Below, piece by piece: positions 28,053 through 38,217 of a DNA stretch of 64,000 nucleotides (positions within the stretch are counted from its first letter, which is position 1; each line of letters starts with the position of its first letter). The position numbers and the translations under genes are program-made. The notes under the pieces were generated by a model that was not told the DNA's origin, made no database searches, and was given only the letters and a program-made list of their open reading frames with translations. The stretch covers positions 57,532 to 121,531 of the forward strand of contig NZ_JALHMP010000011.1 in the NCBI RefSeq assembly GCF_022843985.1. The letters run 5' to 3'. This DNA comes from Phreatobacter sp. GTDB lineage: Bacteria > Pseudomonadota > Alphaproteobacteria > Rhizobiales > Phreatobacteraceae.

Positions 28053-28104
28053 GGCGCGGACCCTTCCGGCAGCGCAGACCTCGGGTTCGCCGCCCGAACG
28101 GCCC

Positions 28105-29184
<1,080 letters not shown>

Positions 29185-29269
29185 GAACTATCTCCAGGCG
29201 CTCGGGCCGGAATCCACCGGCTGCGCGCGGCTCCTTATACTTCATTGTTTCGTCATTTGAAGTGCTCCC

Positions 29270-30238
29270 ATGTTGATGGTCACAGGCGCCGCAGGGCTGC
29301 TGGGCAACAGCCTCGTGCGGGCCACCGCCGCGCGGGGGCTGGCTGTCACCGCATGGCTGCGCAACAGGGCCGGAGAACGGACGCTGGCGGGGCTGGACGT
29401 GCCGGTCGTCTTCGCCGATCTGGCAGGCGAGGGGCTCGAAAAGCGGGTCGAAAGTGCTGATGTGGTGGTCCACTGTGCTGCGCGGGTGGGAATCGGCCGC
29501 ACCGATGCAGCGGGCTTCCACCGCGACAATGTCCTCGCGACGCAACGTCTGGCGACGGCCTGCCGTGCCGTCGGCGCACGCCTCGTTCATGTCTCGACGG
29601 TGGACACGCTGGTCTGGGGAACGCGCGAAAAACCGGGCGACGAGACCCCTGCCGCGCCGCATCCACGTGATACCACTTATGCGGCATCCAAGCGCCTCGC
29701 CGAGGCCGCAGTGCTCGCCGAGATGGACCGGGGGCTCGACGCGACCATCGTCCATCCCGGCTTTCTGCTCGGCCCCTGGGACTGGAAACCCTCATCCGGC
29801 CGCATGATCCTCGCCGCCGCGCGCGGACCCTTCACCGTGGCCCCGCCCGGAGGCAACGATTTCTGCCATGCCGGGGCCGTCGCCGAAGCGCTGCTCGCCC
29901 TCGCGCAAAGGCGCCCGCCCGCCGACCGCTATGTCCTCTCCGGCGAGGCCCTGACCTATGCGCAGGCCTTTCGGCTGATGCGGCAGGCGGCCGGCCGTCC
30001 GGCGCGCGTCGTCACCGCGCCGGCGGCTGCCGTCCGGGCGGCGGGAGCTGCCGGCGACCTCCTGGGGCGGCTGTCGGGCCGCGAACCGGCCCTCAACAGC
30101 GCCGCTGCCGCCATCGCCTGCCAGCCGCACCATTTCTCCTCGGCCCGCGCCATCGCGGAGATCGGCTACCGTCCGCGCCCGGCCATCGAGGCCATGCGCG
30201 AAGCGTGGACATGGTTCGTCGAACGCGGCTATGCGTGA
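29270..30238 (+). CDS. NAD-dependent epimerase/dehydratase, CerR-like
   Basis: The 322-residue extended SDR has TGAAGLLGNSLVRA (5-18) and the active-site Tyr-Lys in TTYAASKRLAEA. Such proteins are often annotated as HpnA-like or NAD-dependent epimerases. CerR, which reduces the 3-oxo group of the sphingoid base in Caulobacter, belongs to this superfamily. With spt, ACP and a GNAT-like acyltransferase nearby, 3-oxo-sphinganine (or 3-oxo-ceramide) reductase is the best guess. A sugar-nucleotide epimerase for the glycosyltransferases here is the alternative. Confidence 0.65.
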   Translation: MLMVTGAAGLLGNSLVRATAARGLAVTAWLRNRAGERTLAGLDVPVVFADLAGEGLEKRVESADVVVHCAARVGIGRTDAAGFHRDNVLATQRLATACRAVGARLVHVSTVDTLVWGTREKPGDETPAAPHPRDTTYAASKRLAEAAVLAEMDRGLDATIVHPGFLLGPWDWKPSSGRMILAAARGPFTVAPPGGNDFCHAGAVAEALLALAQRRPPADRYVLSGEALTYAQAFRLMRQAAGRPARVVTAPAAAVRAAGAAGDLLGRLSGREPALNSAAAAIACQPHHFSSARAIAEIGYRPRPAIEAMREAWTWFVERGYA

Positions 30239-30274
30239 CCGACCGCCGCTCCATCCTTCGATGAAAGCTCCGTC

Positions 30275-31384
30275 GTGAAGATCGCACTCGTGAGCGACTG
30301 GTTCGCCCCGCGCCTCGGCGGCATCGAGCTGCAGATGCGCGATCTCGCCGTGGCGCTGCGCGACCGCGGCCACGCGGTCCGGGTCATCTGCGGGGTTCCC
30401 GGCGACCCTGACGTCGACGGCATTCCGGTCGAGCGCCTGCCAGGGCCACGCTTGGCCGGTTTCGGTATCGCCTTCACCCCCGCCGTCTTCGCGTCTCTGC
30501 GGGCCGCCATCGATGCCGGTGGCGACGAGGTCGTCCACATCCATTGCGGCAATGTCGCGCCGCTCGCCCATCATGCCGTCCAGCACTGCATCCGCCGCGG
30601 CATCCCGGCGGTCGCGACCTTCCATTCGGTGCTGAAATATTACGACCTGCCGCTGATGGTGCTCGACGCCCTGCATGGCTATGCGCGCTCCGCCGTCCGC
30701 TTCACCGCGGTCTCGACGGTTGCCGGCGCGGCGCTGCGCCCGCTGCTGCGCGACACGCCCGTCAGCGCCATCCCCAACGGGATCGACCTCGCCTGGTGGC
30801 GCCGGCCGGATGATCGCGCGCCGCGCCCGCCGGGGCCGGTCGAATTCATCTCGGTGACGCGGCTGCAGAAGCGCAAGCGGGCGCGCTGGCTGGTCAGGGC
30901 CTTTGCCGCGGCGGTGGCGCATTTGCCACGCGAGGCCGCGCGCCTGACCATCGTCGGCGACGGCGACGAGAAGGCCGCCATCGCCGCCATCATCCGGCGG
31001 GCCGGCATGGAGGACCGCATACGGCTCGCCGGGCGCGAGACCCGCGAGGCGATCCGCGACCGGCTCCATCGCTCCGACGTCTTTCTGCTGGCCTCGCGGC
31101 TGGAGGCCTTCGGCATCGCCGCCCTGGAGGCCCGCGCCGCCGGCCTGCCCGTCATCACCATGGCGCAGTCCGGCGCCCGCGACTTTCTCCATGACGGCGA
31201 GGACGCGGTCCTCGCCGCCGATGACGACGCGCTGGCCGATGCGATCCGCCGGCTCGCGGGGGCCCCGGCGTTGCGCCTGCGGATGATCGCCGCAGCGGCG
31301 GTGCCGCCGGCCGGCGTCGACTGGCGCGAGGTCGCGCCGCGCTACGAGGCGGAATATGCGGCGGCACAGGCCGCGGTCACCTGA
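30275..31384 (+). CDS. Glycosyltransferase family 4
   Basis: The 369-residue GT-B enzyme has the N-terminal acceptor-side loop (SDWFAPRLGGIE near 8-19) and the C-terminal donor-site block EAFGIAALEARAAG with the E-x7-E pattern. The start is GTG 30275. The family includes retaining enzymes that act on phosphatidylinositol, such as PIG-A and mycobacterial PimA/PimB, and on inositol phosphate (MshA). In this locus an inositol lipid acceptor is plausible. The gene ends directly at the convergent UPF0104 gene. Confidence 0.85.
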   Translation: MKIALVSDWFAPRLGGIELQMRDLAVALRDRGHAVRVICGVPGDPDVDGIPVERLPGPRLAGFGIAFTPAVFASLRAAIDAGGDEVVHIHCGNVAPLAHHAVQHCIRRGIPAVATFHSVLKYYDLPLMVLDALHGYARSAVRFTAVSTVAGAALRPLLRDTPVSAIPNGIDLAWWRRPDDRAPRPPGPVEFISVTRLQKRKRARWLVRAFAAAVAHLPREAARLTIVGDGDEKAAIAAIIRRAGMEDRIRLAGRETREAIRDRLHRSDVFLLASRLEAFGIAALEARAAGLPVITMAQSGARDFLHDGEDAVLAADDDALADAIRRLAGAPALRLRMIAAAAVPPAGVDWREVAPRYEAEYAAAQAAVT

Positions 31385-32383
31385 TCAGGGCTGGTCGAGG
31401 CGCCGCGCGCCACTCTCGTCCCGCGGCAGCGCCCAGCCGAGATAGCCGAGGCCGACCAGCGAGGCGCCGAAGAGCGCGCCGTGATGGATCAGCGCCGCGG
31501 CGGTGGCGACAGGCAGCGGCACGCCGAGATATTGGTAGCAGAGGATGACCGTGGCTTCGAAGACGCCGAGATGGCCCGGCGAGACCGGGGCTATGGTGGC
31601 GAGGTCGAGCGCCGCGACGACGAGCACCGCGGCGGCGACCGACGGCGCGATGCCCACCGCGACCTGCACGGTCATGACCAACAGCACCTCGACGCCCGCC
31701 TTGGCGAAGGCCAGGGCCAGCACCGCCGCCGTCAGGAGCGGGCTGCGCAGGGGCTCGAGATGGTCGACGAAATCGGCGACATGGCTGATGAGCCGTGCCG
31801 GGCGCGCGCCAAGGCCGATGCCAAGGCGCCGCAACCTTTGGCCACCATGGGCGGCCACGAGCAGCGCCACCGTGACCAGCGCCATGATCCCCGAGAGGGT
31901 GAGAAGCCCCGAGCGGATCCAGTCCGGCACGGGGACCAGGAGCGCCGCCAGCGCCAGCGTCGCCACCTTGCCGATGCCGGTCATCAACTGGTCCACGGTG
32001 TAGACCGAGGCGGCGGCGGAGGGCGGCAGCCGGCCGCGCACGATCAGGAACCCCACCGAGGCAACCACGCCGGTCATCGGCAGCGAGGTATTGGCCGCAC
32101 CGCTCAGCGCCGTCACCTGGGCCATGCGGGAAAAGCTCGGACGATGCGCCTTCGGCGCCAGCAGCTGCCATTGCAGGATCCAGAAAGGCCATCCTGCCAG
32201 CGACACGAAGACGGCGAGGAGCGCCCAGTGCCACTGCGCCCCGGCAAGCGCCGTAAGGACATCGGCCCAGGGCAGCGCATAGGCGGCGATGCCCGCGAAG
32301 AGCACCAGCACGCACCAGCCGAGGATCCACCACATCCGCCGCGAGGGCGTCGCCGCGCCCTCCGTGGTGGTCGGGCCGTTCAT
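31385..32383 (-). CDS. UPF0104 / lysylphosphatidylglycerol synthase-like membrane protein
   Basis: The 332-residue protein has about eight to nine membrane spans and the block VAALDLATIAPVSPGHLGVFEA, typical of the UPF0104/LPG_synthase_TM family. It lacks the soluble aminoacyl-transfer domain of MprF. Members of this family are often encoded with glycosyltransferases, and some are thought to flip lipids. It is translationally coupled to the deacetylase gene (ATGA). A role in moving or modifying the glycolipid is an inference. Confidence 0.78.
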   Translation of the reverse strand: MNGPTTTEGAATPSRRMWWILGWCVLVLFAGIAAYALPWADVLTALAGAQWHWALLAVFVSLAGWPFWILQWQLLAPKAHRPSFSRMAQVTALSGAANTSLPMTGVVASVGFLIVRGRLPPSAAASVYTVDQLMTGIGKVATLALAALLVPVPDWIRSGLLTLSGIMALVTVALLVAAHGGQRLRRLGIGLGARPARLISHVADFVDHLEPLRSPLLTAAVLALAFAKAGVEVLLVMTVQVAVGIAPSVAAAVLVVAALDLATIAPVSPGHLGVFEATVILCYQYLGVPLPVATAAALIHHGALFGASLVGLGYLGWALPRDESGARRLDQP

Positions 32384-33120
32384 GCGGCGCGGCCTCTCGC
32401 CTGGGCGCCGAGCTCGCGCATGGTCATGAAGCTGGCGCCGCGGCCCTTGAAGTAGGAGATGACGGAGGCGAGCGCGTCGAGCGCCGGCTGGCCGGTGCGG
32501 AAACGGCAGTCATAGCGCAGGTTGGAGGCGCGGAAGTCGACAAATTCCCAGGGGTGGACGAAGAGCACCACCGGATCGGGCAGCCGGCCGAGGAGATATT
32601 CCCGCAGGAGCCGGGGAATGCGCAGCGCGCTGGAGGTGATGGAGGCGGGAATGCGCACCAGGCCCGGCGCGTTCTCCTTGCCCGGCACGTCCTTCTTGTA
32701 GCGCGCCTGCGAGGAATCGAGATCGAAGCCCTCGTCCTGCAGCAGGTCGAGATAATGGCCGGGAAAGCGCAGATAGGGCGCGCGGAACGAGGTGATCGTG
32801 GAAAAGTCGCGCAGCCGCCGGGTCGAGTCCTGGATCTCCCAGCGGGCGCTGTCCTTCGACATCCAGTCGAAGCGCTGGTGGGAGACGCCGTGGCAGGCGA
32901 GCTCGTGTCCGCCGTCGACCACCGCGGTCACGGCGCCGGGATGCAGGCGCGCCGTCTCGCCGGTGGTGAACCAGGTGACCGGCACCGCCTCGCGGGCGAA
33001 GAGGTCGAGCAGCCGCGGCGCACCCTCCGTCACGCCCCGCCACGTCCACAGGAAGGGCGGGCAGTCCGGTTCCATGTCGACGGTGAGCGCGACGCGCAGG
33101 GGCGGAGAGGCAGCGGTCAT
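32380..33120 (-). CDS. Polysaccharide deacetylase (NodB homology domain)
   Basis: The 246-residue protein begins VALTVDMEPDCPPF, with a metal-type Asp near 15, and has ELACHGVSH, with histidines near 77 and 81. This fits the NodB-type deacetylase fold. It may remove an acetyl group from an N-acetylhexosamine on the lipid head group, giving a basic sugar. It is coupled to the UPF0104 gene and followed upstream by a glycosyltransferase. No signal peptide is seen, so it would act on the cytoplasmic side. Confidence 0.82.
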   Translation of the reverse strand: MTAASPPLRVALTVDMEPDCPPFLWTWRGVTEGAPRLLDLFAREAVPVTWFTTGETARLHPGAVTAVVDGGHELACHGVSHQRFDWMSKDSARWEIQDSTRRLRDFSTITSFRAPYLRFPGHYLDLLQDEGFDLDSSQARYKKDVPGKENAPGLVRIPASITSSALRIPRLLREYLLGRLPDPVVLFVHPWEFVDFRASNLRYDCRFRTGQPALDALASVISYFKGRGASFMTMRELGAQARGRAA

Positions 33121-33186
33121 GGCCGCGCTCTTAGAGCATTTCGCCGGCGAGGGGGAGGGGCCTCGGCATCCGGGTAAGCGTGCCCG

Positions 33187-34023
33187 CTACCACCAGTCCT
33201 TGAAGGCCGCGATGGCGGCGAGGTCATTGGCGCCGGACCGGTTCGGGCCGAAGGTCAGGGCGGCGAGATCGGAGGCTTCCGTCTCGATCGGCAGGCCGCG
33301 GCCGGGAATGACGACCCGCGGCACACCGCGCTTCGCCAGATGGCCGGCGAACCAGACGTCGTCGACGAAGCGCAGGCCGGGCGCCTGGCCGGCAAAGTCG
33401 TGCACCGCCGCGTCGAAGGCGCCGGGCGGCACCAGATAGCCCCAGGTCCCCAGCAGGATGTCGACCGGCTCGGGAGCGGTGAGGGCGGTGGCGAAGATAT
33501 GCGGAAACCGCTTGGGATGGGCGCCCGGCACGATGCGCCAGCCGCGCCATCCGATCGCCGTCCCCGGCAGCCGGCGATGCCAGGCGAGCAGCTGTTCGAT
33601 GAAATCGGCGGGATAGATGACGTCGTCATCGACGACGATGATGGCCGCGGCGGGTTCGGCGAGGAGCGCCGGCAGCAGCTTGGTGGCCGGCCCCTCGTCC
33701 ACCGTGTCGAGCACGTCGATCCCCGGAAAGGGCGGGTCGAGCCGCGGATAGGGCAGGCCCGAGCGCCGCGACACGTCCGGCCGGGCGAGAATGATGCGGT
33801 CGGCCGCCACGGTCTGGTCCATGAGGCTGCGGAACACCGGCGCCAGCCGGTCCATGCGCTCGGGAACGGTCGTCAGCGTCACCACGATCCGCTCCGGCCG
33901 CGCCGGCGCGGCCGGCCGGGCCGGCGCCGTCCCATGCATCAATTTGCGTGCGCGGGCATGATCCTGATAGAGCCTAGCCGGCGTCATGCGCCGGAAGCGC
34001 ATCAGCGCGTTGCGGATCTTCAT
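33187..34023 (-). CDS. Glycosyltransferase, GT-A type
   Basis: The 278-residue protein has VVTLTTVPERMDRL near 47-60 and IIVVDDDVIYP with acidic metal-binding residues near 135-140, typical of a GT-A fold. The RFVDDVWFAGHLAKRGV segment resembles the acceptor/catalytic region of some eukaryote-like GT-A enzymes. The exact family is not recognised. It is divergent from the CDP-alcohol transferase gene and probably forms an operon with the deacetylase and UPF0104 genes. Confidence 0.68.
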   Translation of the reverse strand: MKIRNALMRFRRMTPARLYQDHARARKLMHGTAPARPAAPARPERIVVTLTTVPERMDRLAPVFRSLMDQTVAADRIILARPDVSRRSGLPYPRLDPPFPGIDVLDTVDEGPATKLLPALLAEPAAAIIVVDDDVIYPADFIEQLLAWHRRLPGTAIGWRGWRIVPGAHPKRFPHIFATALTAPEPVDILLGTWGYLVPPGAFDAAVHDFAGQAPGLRFVDDVWFAGHLAKRGVPRVVIPGRGLPIETEASDLAALTFGPNRSGANDLAAIAAFKDWW

Positions 34024-34134
34024 GGCCGGTGGGCCGGGGCGGTCCGGAAAGTGGGGCGCATCTCGACCTCGGCTCTCTCACGGGATGAGGACGGGCTCAA
34101 TAGCACCGCACGCGGCAAACGGGGAGCCGGGTTG

Positions 34135-34833
34135 ATGTCGGAAAGCTGGGTCTCGCGGCTTCTCGCGAGCCTTGAACGGGGGGCCTCGCTGCAGGACATC
34201 GCCCGCAGTGCATCCTTCGCCGGAGCCCTGGCGAAAGCGGCGGCGCTGCTGGCGCGGACCGGCGTCACGCCTAACAGTCTGACGCTCCTGTCGCTGGTGC
34301 CGGCCCTCCTGTCGGGCCTTTTCGCCGCCTACGGGGCCTTCGGCTGGGCGACCCTGTTCCTGCTCCTGTCCGGGGTCGTCGACATGCTCGACGGGCCGCT
34401 CGCCCGTTCCACCGGGACGGTCAGCCGTTTCGGCGCCCTGCTCGATTCGACCATCGACCGCATCACCGATGCCGCGCCGCTGCTCGGCCTCATCGTCTAC
34501 TACGCGCCATCCGGCTGGATGGTCGTCATTCCCGGCTTCACACTCCTGACCGCCTATACGGTCTCCTATGTCCGTGCCCGCTGCGAGGGACTGGAGGTGC
34601 AGCTGCCGCCGCTGTGGATGCGCCGGGGCGACCGCATGGTGCTGATCGCGCTGTCCCTGCTCCTCGGCCTGTGGTCGCCCGCCCTCACGCTGGCCTGTAT
34701 CGGCCTGGTCGGTGTCCTCAGCCTCCTCGCCTCGGCCGACGCGCTGCGCGTCGCACGCCAGGTCATTGACTCCCGGCTGCCGGACGCGCGCGCCGCGTCG
34801 GACGCACCGGCGAGCCGCGACACCGCGATCTGA
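34135..34833 (+). CDS. CDP-alcohol phosphatidyltransferase, candidate phosphatidylinositol-phosphate synthase
   Basis: The 232-residue membrane enzyme contains the complete CDP-alcohol phosphotransferase signature, with Asp83, Asp86, Gly87, Ala90-Arg91, Gly100, Asp104 and Asp108. It transfers a phosphatidyl group from CDP-diacylglycerol to an alcohol. The nearby inositol-3-phosphate synthase makes inositol 3-phosphate the likely acceptor, as in mycobacterial and Bacteroides PIP synthases. ATG 34135 follows GGGGAG; the longer in-frame reading is antisense to the upstream glycosyltransferase. The PAP2/Aur1-like gene begins 7 bp after its stop. Confidence 0.85.
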   Translation: MSESWVSRLLASLERGASLQDIARSASFAGALAKAAALLARTGVTPNSLTLLSLVPALLSGLFAAYGAFGWATLFLLLSGVVDMLDGPLARSTGTVSRFGALLDSTIDRITDAAPLLGLIVYYAPSGWMVVIPGFTLLTAYTVSYVRARCEGLEVQLPPLWMRRGDRMVLIALSLLLGLWSPALTLACIGLVGVLSLLASADALRVARQVIDSRLPDARAASDAPASRDTAI

Positions 34834-34840
34834 GACTCCC

Positions 34841-35788
34841 ATGATCGACAAAGCCCGGACCCATCTGACCGGCCTGTGGGGCCGCTGGTGGCTCGCCCCG
34901 CTCGCCCCCGCCATCTATGCCCTCGCCATGATCCCGGCAGGTCAGTTCAGGCCGGAACATGCCGTCATCGCAGGCCTGGTTCTCGGCCTCGGCCTGTTCA
35001 ACCGGACGACCCAGCGCCTCACCGCCGCGCTCTATCCCGGCGTGCTGGTGGCCGTCGCCTCCGATGCGATGCGTTTCGTCGTGCCGGTCTTCGTCACGCC
35101 CGAACGGGTCCATGCCTGCGACCTGCGGGCCCTCGAACTGACGCTCTTCGCCGTTGCGCCCGACACGACCCCGGGCGACTGGCTGCAGCGGCATACGGCG
35201 CCGTTCTGGGATGTGTTCTTCGCCATTCCCTACGCCGCCTTCCTCTATGTCGTGCCGGTCTATGCGCTCTATCTCTTCGTCCGCGACCGGGAACGCATGG
35301 CGCTCTATCTCTGGGCCTTCGCCATCGCCCATGTCATCGGCTACACCCTGTGGCTGATCGTGCCGGCGGCCCCGCCCTGGTATGTGCGGCTGAACGGCTG
35401 CGCGGTCGATGTGAAGGCCGCGGCCAATGCGGCGGGCCTGCTGCGCGTCGACGACCTCTTCGGCATGAGCTATTTCCAGCAGTTCTACGCCCGCGCCGCC
35501 AATGCCTTCGGCGCCGTGCCCTCCATGCATGTCGCCTTCCCGCTGATCGCGCTCTTCGCCGCCATGGGCCGCGCCACCTGGCGCACCTGGCCGCTGCATA
35601 TCGGCTACGCGACAGCCATGTTCATCGGCAGCGTCTATCTCGACCACCACTGGATCGTCGACGGGATCGCCGGTGCGGCGGTCGCCCTGGCCGCCGTGTG
35701 GATCGCCGCCCGCCTGCTCGGCCTGCCCTGGCCCTGGCCGCCGCGGGCGCTGCCCCCGGCGGAGGGTGCGCACCCGCCCAAGCCGTGA
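34841..35788 (+). CDS. PAP2/Aur1-like membrane enzyme, candidate inositol phosphorylceramide synthase
   Basis: The 315-residue protein has about six to eight membrane spans. Its phosphatase-type motifs are FGAVPSMHVAFP (about 223-234) and YLDHHWIVDGIAG (about 266-278), which supply two histidines and an Asp. The length and the APPWY segment before the first motif match the PAP2_3/Aur1 branch that moves phosphoinositol from phosphatidylinositol to ceramide. It directly follows the candidate PIP synthase. In Bacteroides an equivalent gene pair makes inositol phosphorylceramide. A lipid phosphatase is the alternative. Confidence 0.72.
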   Translation: MIDKARTHLTGLWGRWWLAPLAPAIYALAMIPAGQFRPEHAVIAGLVLGLGLFNRTTQRLTAALYPGVLVAVASDAMRFVVPVFVTPERVHACDLRALELTLFAVAPDTTPGDWLQRHTAPFWDVFFAIPYAAFLYVVPVYALYLFVRDRERMALYLWAFAIAHVIGYTLWLIVPAAPPWYVRLNGCAVDVKAAANAAGLLRVDDLFGMSYFQQFYARAANAFGAVPSMHVAFPLIALFAAMGRATWRTWPLHIGYATAMFIGSVYLDHHWIVDGIAGAAVALAAVWIAARLLGLPWPWPPRALPPAEGAHPPKP

Positions 35789-35846
35789 AACGCCAGCGGC
35801 CCGGCCTGGACCGGGCCGTCGTCGTCACGCCTCCGCGTGCGGGGAC

Positions 35847-38069
35847 CTATTCCAGGCAGTCGAGCGGCACCACCGACGGATCGGCGTTCTGCAGGATGTC
35901 GCTGGTCGGCAGGCTCTGTCCCGGCTCGCCCTCCGCCGGTGTGACGCTGTTGGCGGCCAGGAACTGGCGCACCAGGTCGAGCTTGATGCCGAAATTGATG
36001 TTCTGGGCGGTGCGCTCGCCCGAGATCTTGTCGATCTGCGAGACGACCACGCCAACGACGAGACCGGAGGCATCCAGAACCGGGCCACCGGAATTGCCCG
36101 GCTGGGTCGGTGCCGTGTACTGGAACCGGCTCTGGTCGCCGAGCGCGCCGCGCAGACCGGAGACGATGCCCTCGGTGACATTGACGCCGCCGAGCTGCGA
36201 GCGGGCGGGATAGCCGACCAGCACGACCCTCTCGCCGCCGCGGACATTGACGCCAGCCCCGTTGCGCAGCCGCAGCGGCGTGGTGGAGGCGTTCTCCTGC
36301 ACCAGCACGGCGAGGTCAGCCCCCTCGTCGGCGCCGATCAGGCGCAGCGGCACGCGCTGCCCGCCCGGCCGGGCGATCGCCACGGTCGAGCAGCCGTCGA
36401 TGACATGGTGGTTGGTCAGGACATGGCCGCTCTCGTTGATGTAGAAGCCGGTTCCGGTGGACGCGACCTGGCCCGGCCGGCCGGCCCGGCCGATGGCCAT
36501 TTCCGGCGATGAGCACAGGTCCTGGTCGCGCTTTTCCATCGACTGCCCCCCCTCATAGACCACCCTGAGGTCCCAGCGGCAGCCGGCTTCGGTCGGCAGC
36601 CGGAGTTCGAGCCGGAAGCGGCGCGGCATCAGTTCCGACCCGAGACGGTCATCGCCCCAATGCGTGTCCGAGACGGGGGTCAGATAGACCTCCCGGACAT
36701 CGCCGCGGCCGTTATTGGTGAAGACGACCCGCCGGCCATTGTCCGGCCCGCCCCCATCGATCCGGAAGGCATTGGCGCCGCCAAAGGCGATCTCCTGGCG
36801 CTGGCAGAGGTTCTGCCGCATCCGGCGCTCCTCGCGGCCGCCCTGGTAGACGATCCGCAGGTCGTAATTGCACTGGTCGTCCCGTTCCACCCGCGCGGTG
36901 AAACGTGCGCCCGGCTGGATGCGGACCTCCGGGTTCAGCATGTCGTCGCCCCAGGAGGACACCTTGGACGAGGAGATGAACAGCGATTCGATCGGGCGGT
37001 CGCCTTCGTTGATGACGACGATCTGCGCAATGGACGGCTGGGCTGCCCGCTCCGTCGGGCGCTGCTTGCGGTCGCCGCGGCCGGCGACGATGGCCGGGCC
37101 GTTGACGACGAATTCCGTGGTCTCGCACAGGTTGACCCCGTTGCGGACCTCCTCGCGATCATTGTCGAAGCGCACCCTCACGTCATAGTCGCAGCCCCGG
37201 CGGGGCATGGTGACCTGGAAGGAGCCGCGCGCGGCGATCGTATCGCTGCCCAGGCGGTCCTCGCCCCAGGCATTGGTGCCGCGGGGGCGGATATAGAGAT
37301 ACTGGATCGGTATGGCCCCGCGGTTCTGGACAACGAAAGACAGCGGTTCACCGGTGGTGGGCGTGGTCCGCTCGCGATCCTCGCCGCGGCGGGCCTGCCC
37401 TCCCGGCGCATCGGCCTCGGCACCGAAGATCACCTCGCGCGCCGTGCACAGATTGCGGCCCGCGATCCGCCGATCGCCGGCGCCATCGAAGGTCGCCACG
37501 ACGTCGTAGATGCAGCCGGCGGTGCGGCGGAAACGCCCCGTGAAGGTCTGGCCATTCTCGACCACTGTCGAGCCGAGGACGTCCTCACTCTCATCGCCGC
37601 CGGGCGAGACGAGCTTGAGGACCTGCAGGGTCTGGCCGGACCTGTTGCGCACGACATAGAGGGCCACCGGTCCCTGGCGCTGCAGGTCGGTGTTGGAGGT
37701 CTGGGTGCGGCCGTTGAGGGCGACCTCCGGACGGTTGCACAGGTCGAGTCCGAACCGGGTCTCCTCGCGGCCGCTCTCATAGACGGCGCGCAGGTCATGA
37801 CGGCACTGGCCGGCCTCGATGGTGAAGGAATGGCTGCGGTTGCGGGCGACCGTGTCGCTGCCGAGGCGGTCTTCGCCCCAGGACACTTCGCCCACCGGCG
37901 TCACATAGAGATATTGCAGCGTCGCGCCGGCGCGGTTCTGGATCGTCACCTCGGTGGGTTCGGCGGCCGGCGACCGCCGCCGCTGCGCTTCCGCATCGGT
38001 CGCCTGCAGGAACATCAGGCAGGCGGCGGCGAGCGCCAGCGGCGCCGGGTGGCGGATGAACAGCGGCAT
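35847..38069 (-). CDS. Secreted trypsin-like serine protease with five tandem repeat domains
   Basis: The 740-residue protein has a signal peptide (about 1-29), then five repeats of about 95 residues. Each repeat carries an N-R/Q-N...YLY/LFI...WGEDRLGSD-like block, two spaced cysteines (C-x-YDLR and NLC) and a short linker. The C-terminal 220 residues form an HtrA/trypsin-like protease with His near 555 (NHHVID), Asp near 585 (GADLAVL) and Ser near 660 (GNSGGPV). No PDZ domain is visible. Repeat 2 has a degenerate motif. The repeats are probably binding domains placed in the periplasm or outside the cell; target unknown. Confidence 0.82.
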   Translation of the reverse strand: MPLFIRHPAPLALAAACLMFLQATDAEAQRRRSPAAEPTEVTIQNRAGATLQYLYVTPVGEVSWGEDRLGSDTVARNRSHSFTIEAGQCRHDLRAVYESGREETRFGLDLCNRPEVALNGRTQTSNTDLQRQGPVALYVVRNRSGQTLQVLKLVSPGGDESEDVLGSTVVENGQTFTGRFRRTAGCIYDVVATFDGAGDRRIAGRNLCTAREVIFGAEADAPGGQARRGEDRERTTPTTGEPLSFVVQNRGAIPIQYLYIRPRGTNAWGEDRLGSDTIAARGSFQVTMPRRGCDYDVRVRFDNDREEVRNGVNLCETTEFVVNGPAIVAGRGDRKQRPTERAAQPSIAQIVVINEGDRPIESLFISSSKVSSWGDDMLNPEVRIQPGARFTARVERDDQCNYDLRIVYQGGREERRMRQNLCQRQEIAFGGANAFRIDGGGPDNGRRVVFTNNGRGDVREVYLTPVSDTHWGDDRLGSELMPRRFRLELRLPTEAGCRWDLRVVYEGGQSMEKRDQDLCSSPEMAIGRAGRPGQVASTGTGFYINESGHVLTNHHVIDGCSTVAIARPGGQRVPLRLIGADEGADLAVLVQENASTTPLRLRNGAGVNVRGGERVVLVGYPARSQLGGVNVTEGIVSGLRGALGDQSRFQYTAPTQPGNSGGPVLDASGLVVGVVVSQIDKISGERTAQNINFGIKLDLVRQFLAANSVTPAEGEPGQSLPTSDILQNADPSVVPLDCLE

Positions 38070-38217
38070 CGACGGTATTTCCCTGTCTCGCGGCCCGCCC
38101 CGGGGCAGGCCATGGGTAGCCTATAGCGAGGGGCGGTTTCCGCAAGACTTCGCGCGGGGGTGGCTTTGACCTGGCAGCCCGACGGCCCAGCAATAACGCT
38201 GAAACGTTCCGCCGTCG

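Noticed and set aside
29270..30238. HpnA-type hopanoid gene
   Set aside because: No squalene-hopene cyclase or other hpn genes are in the window; the CerR-like role fits the neighbours better.
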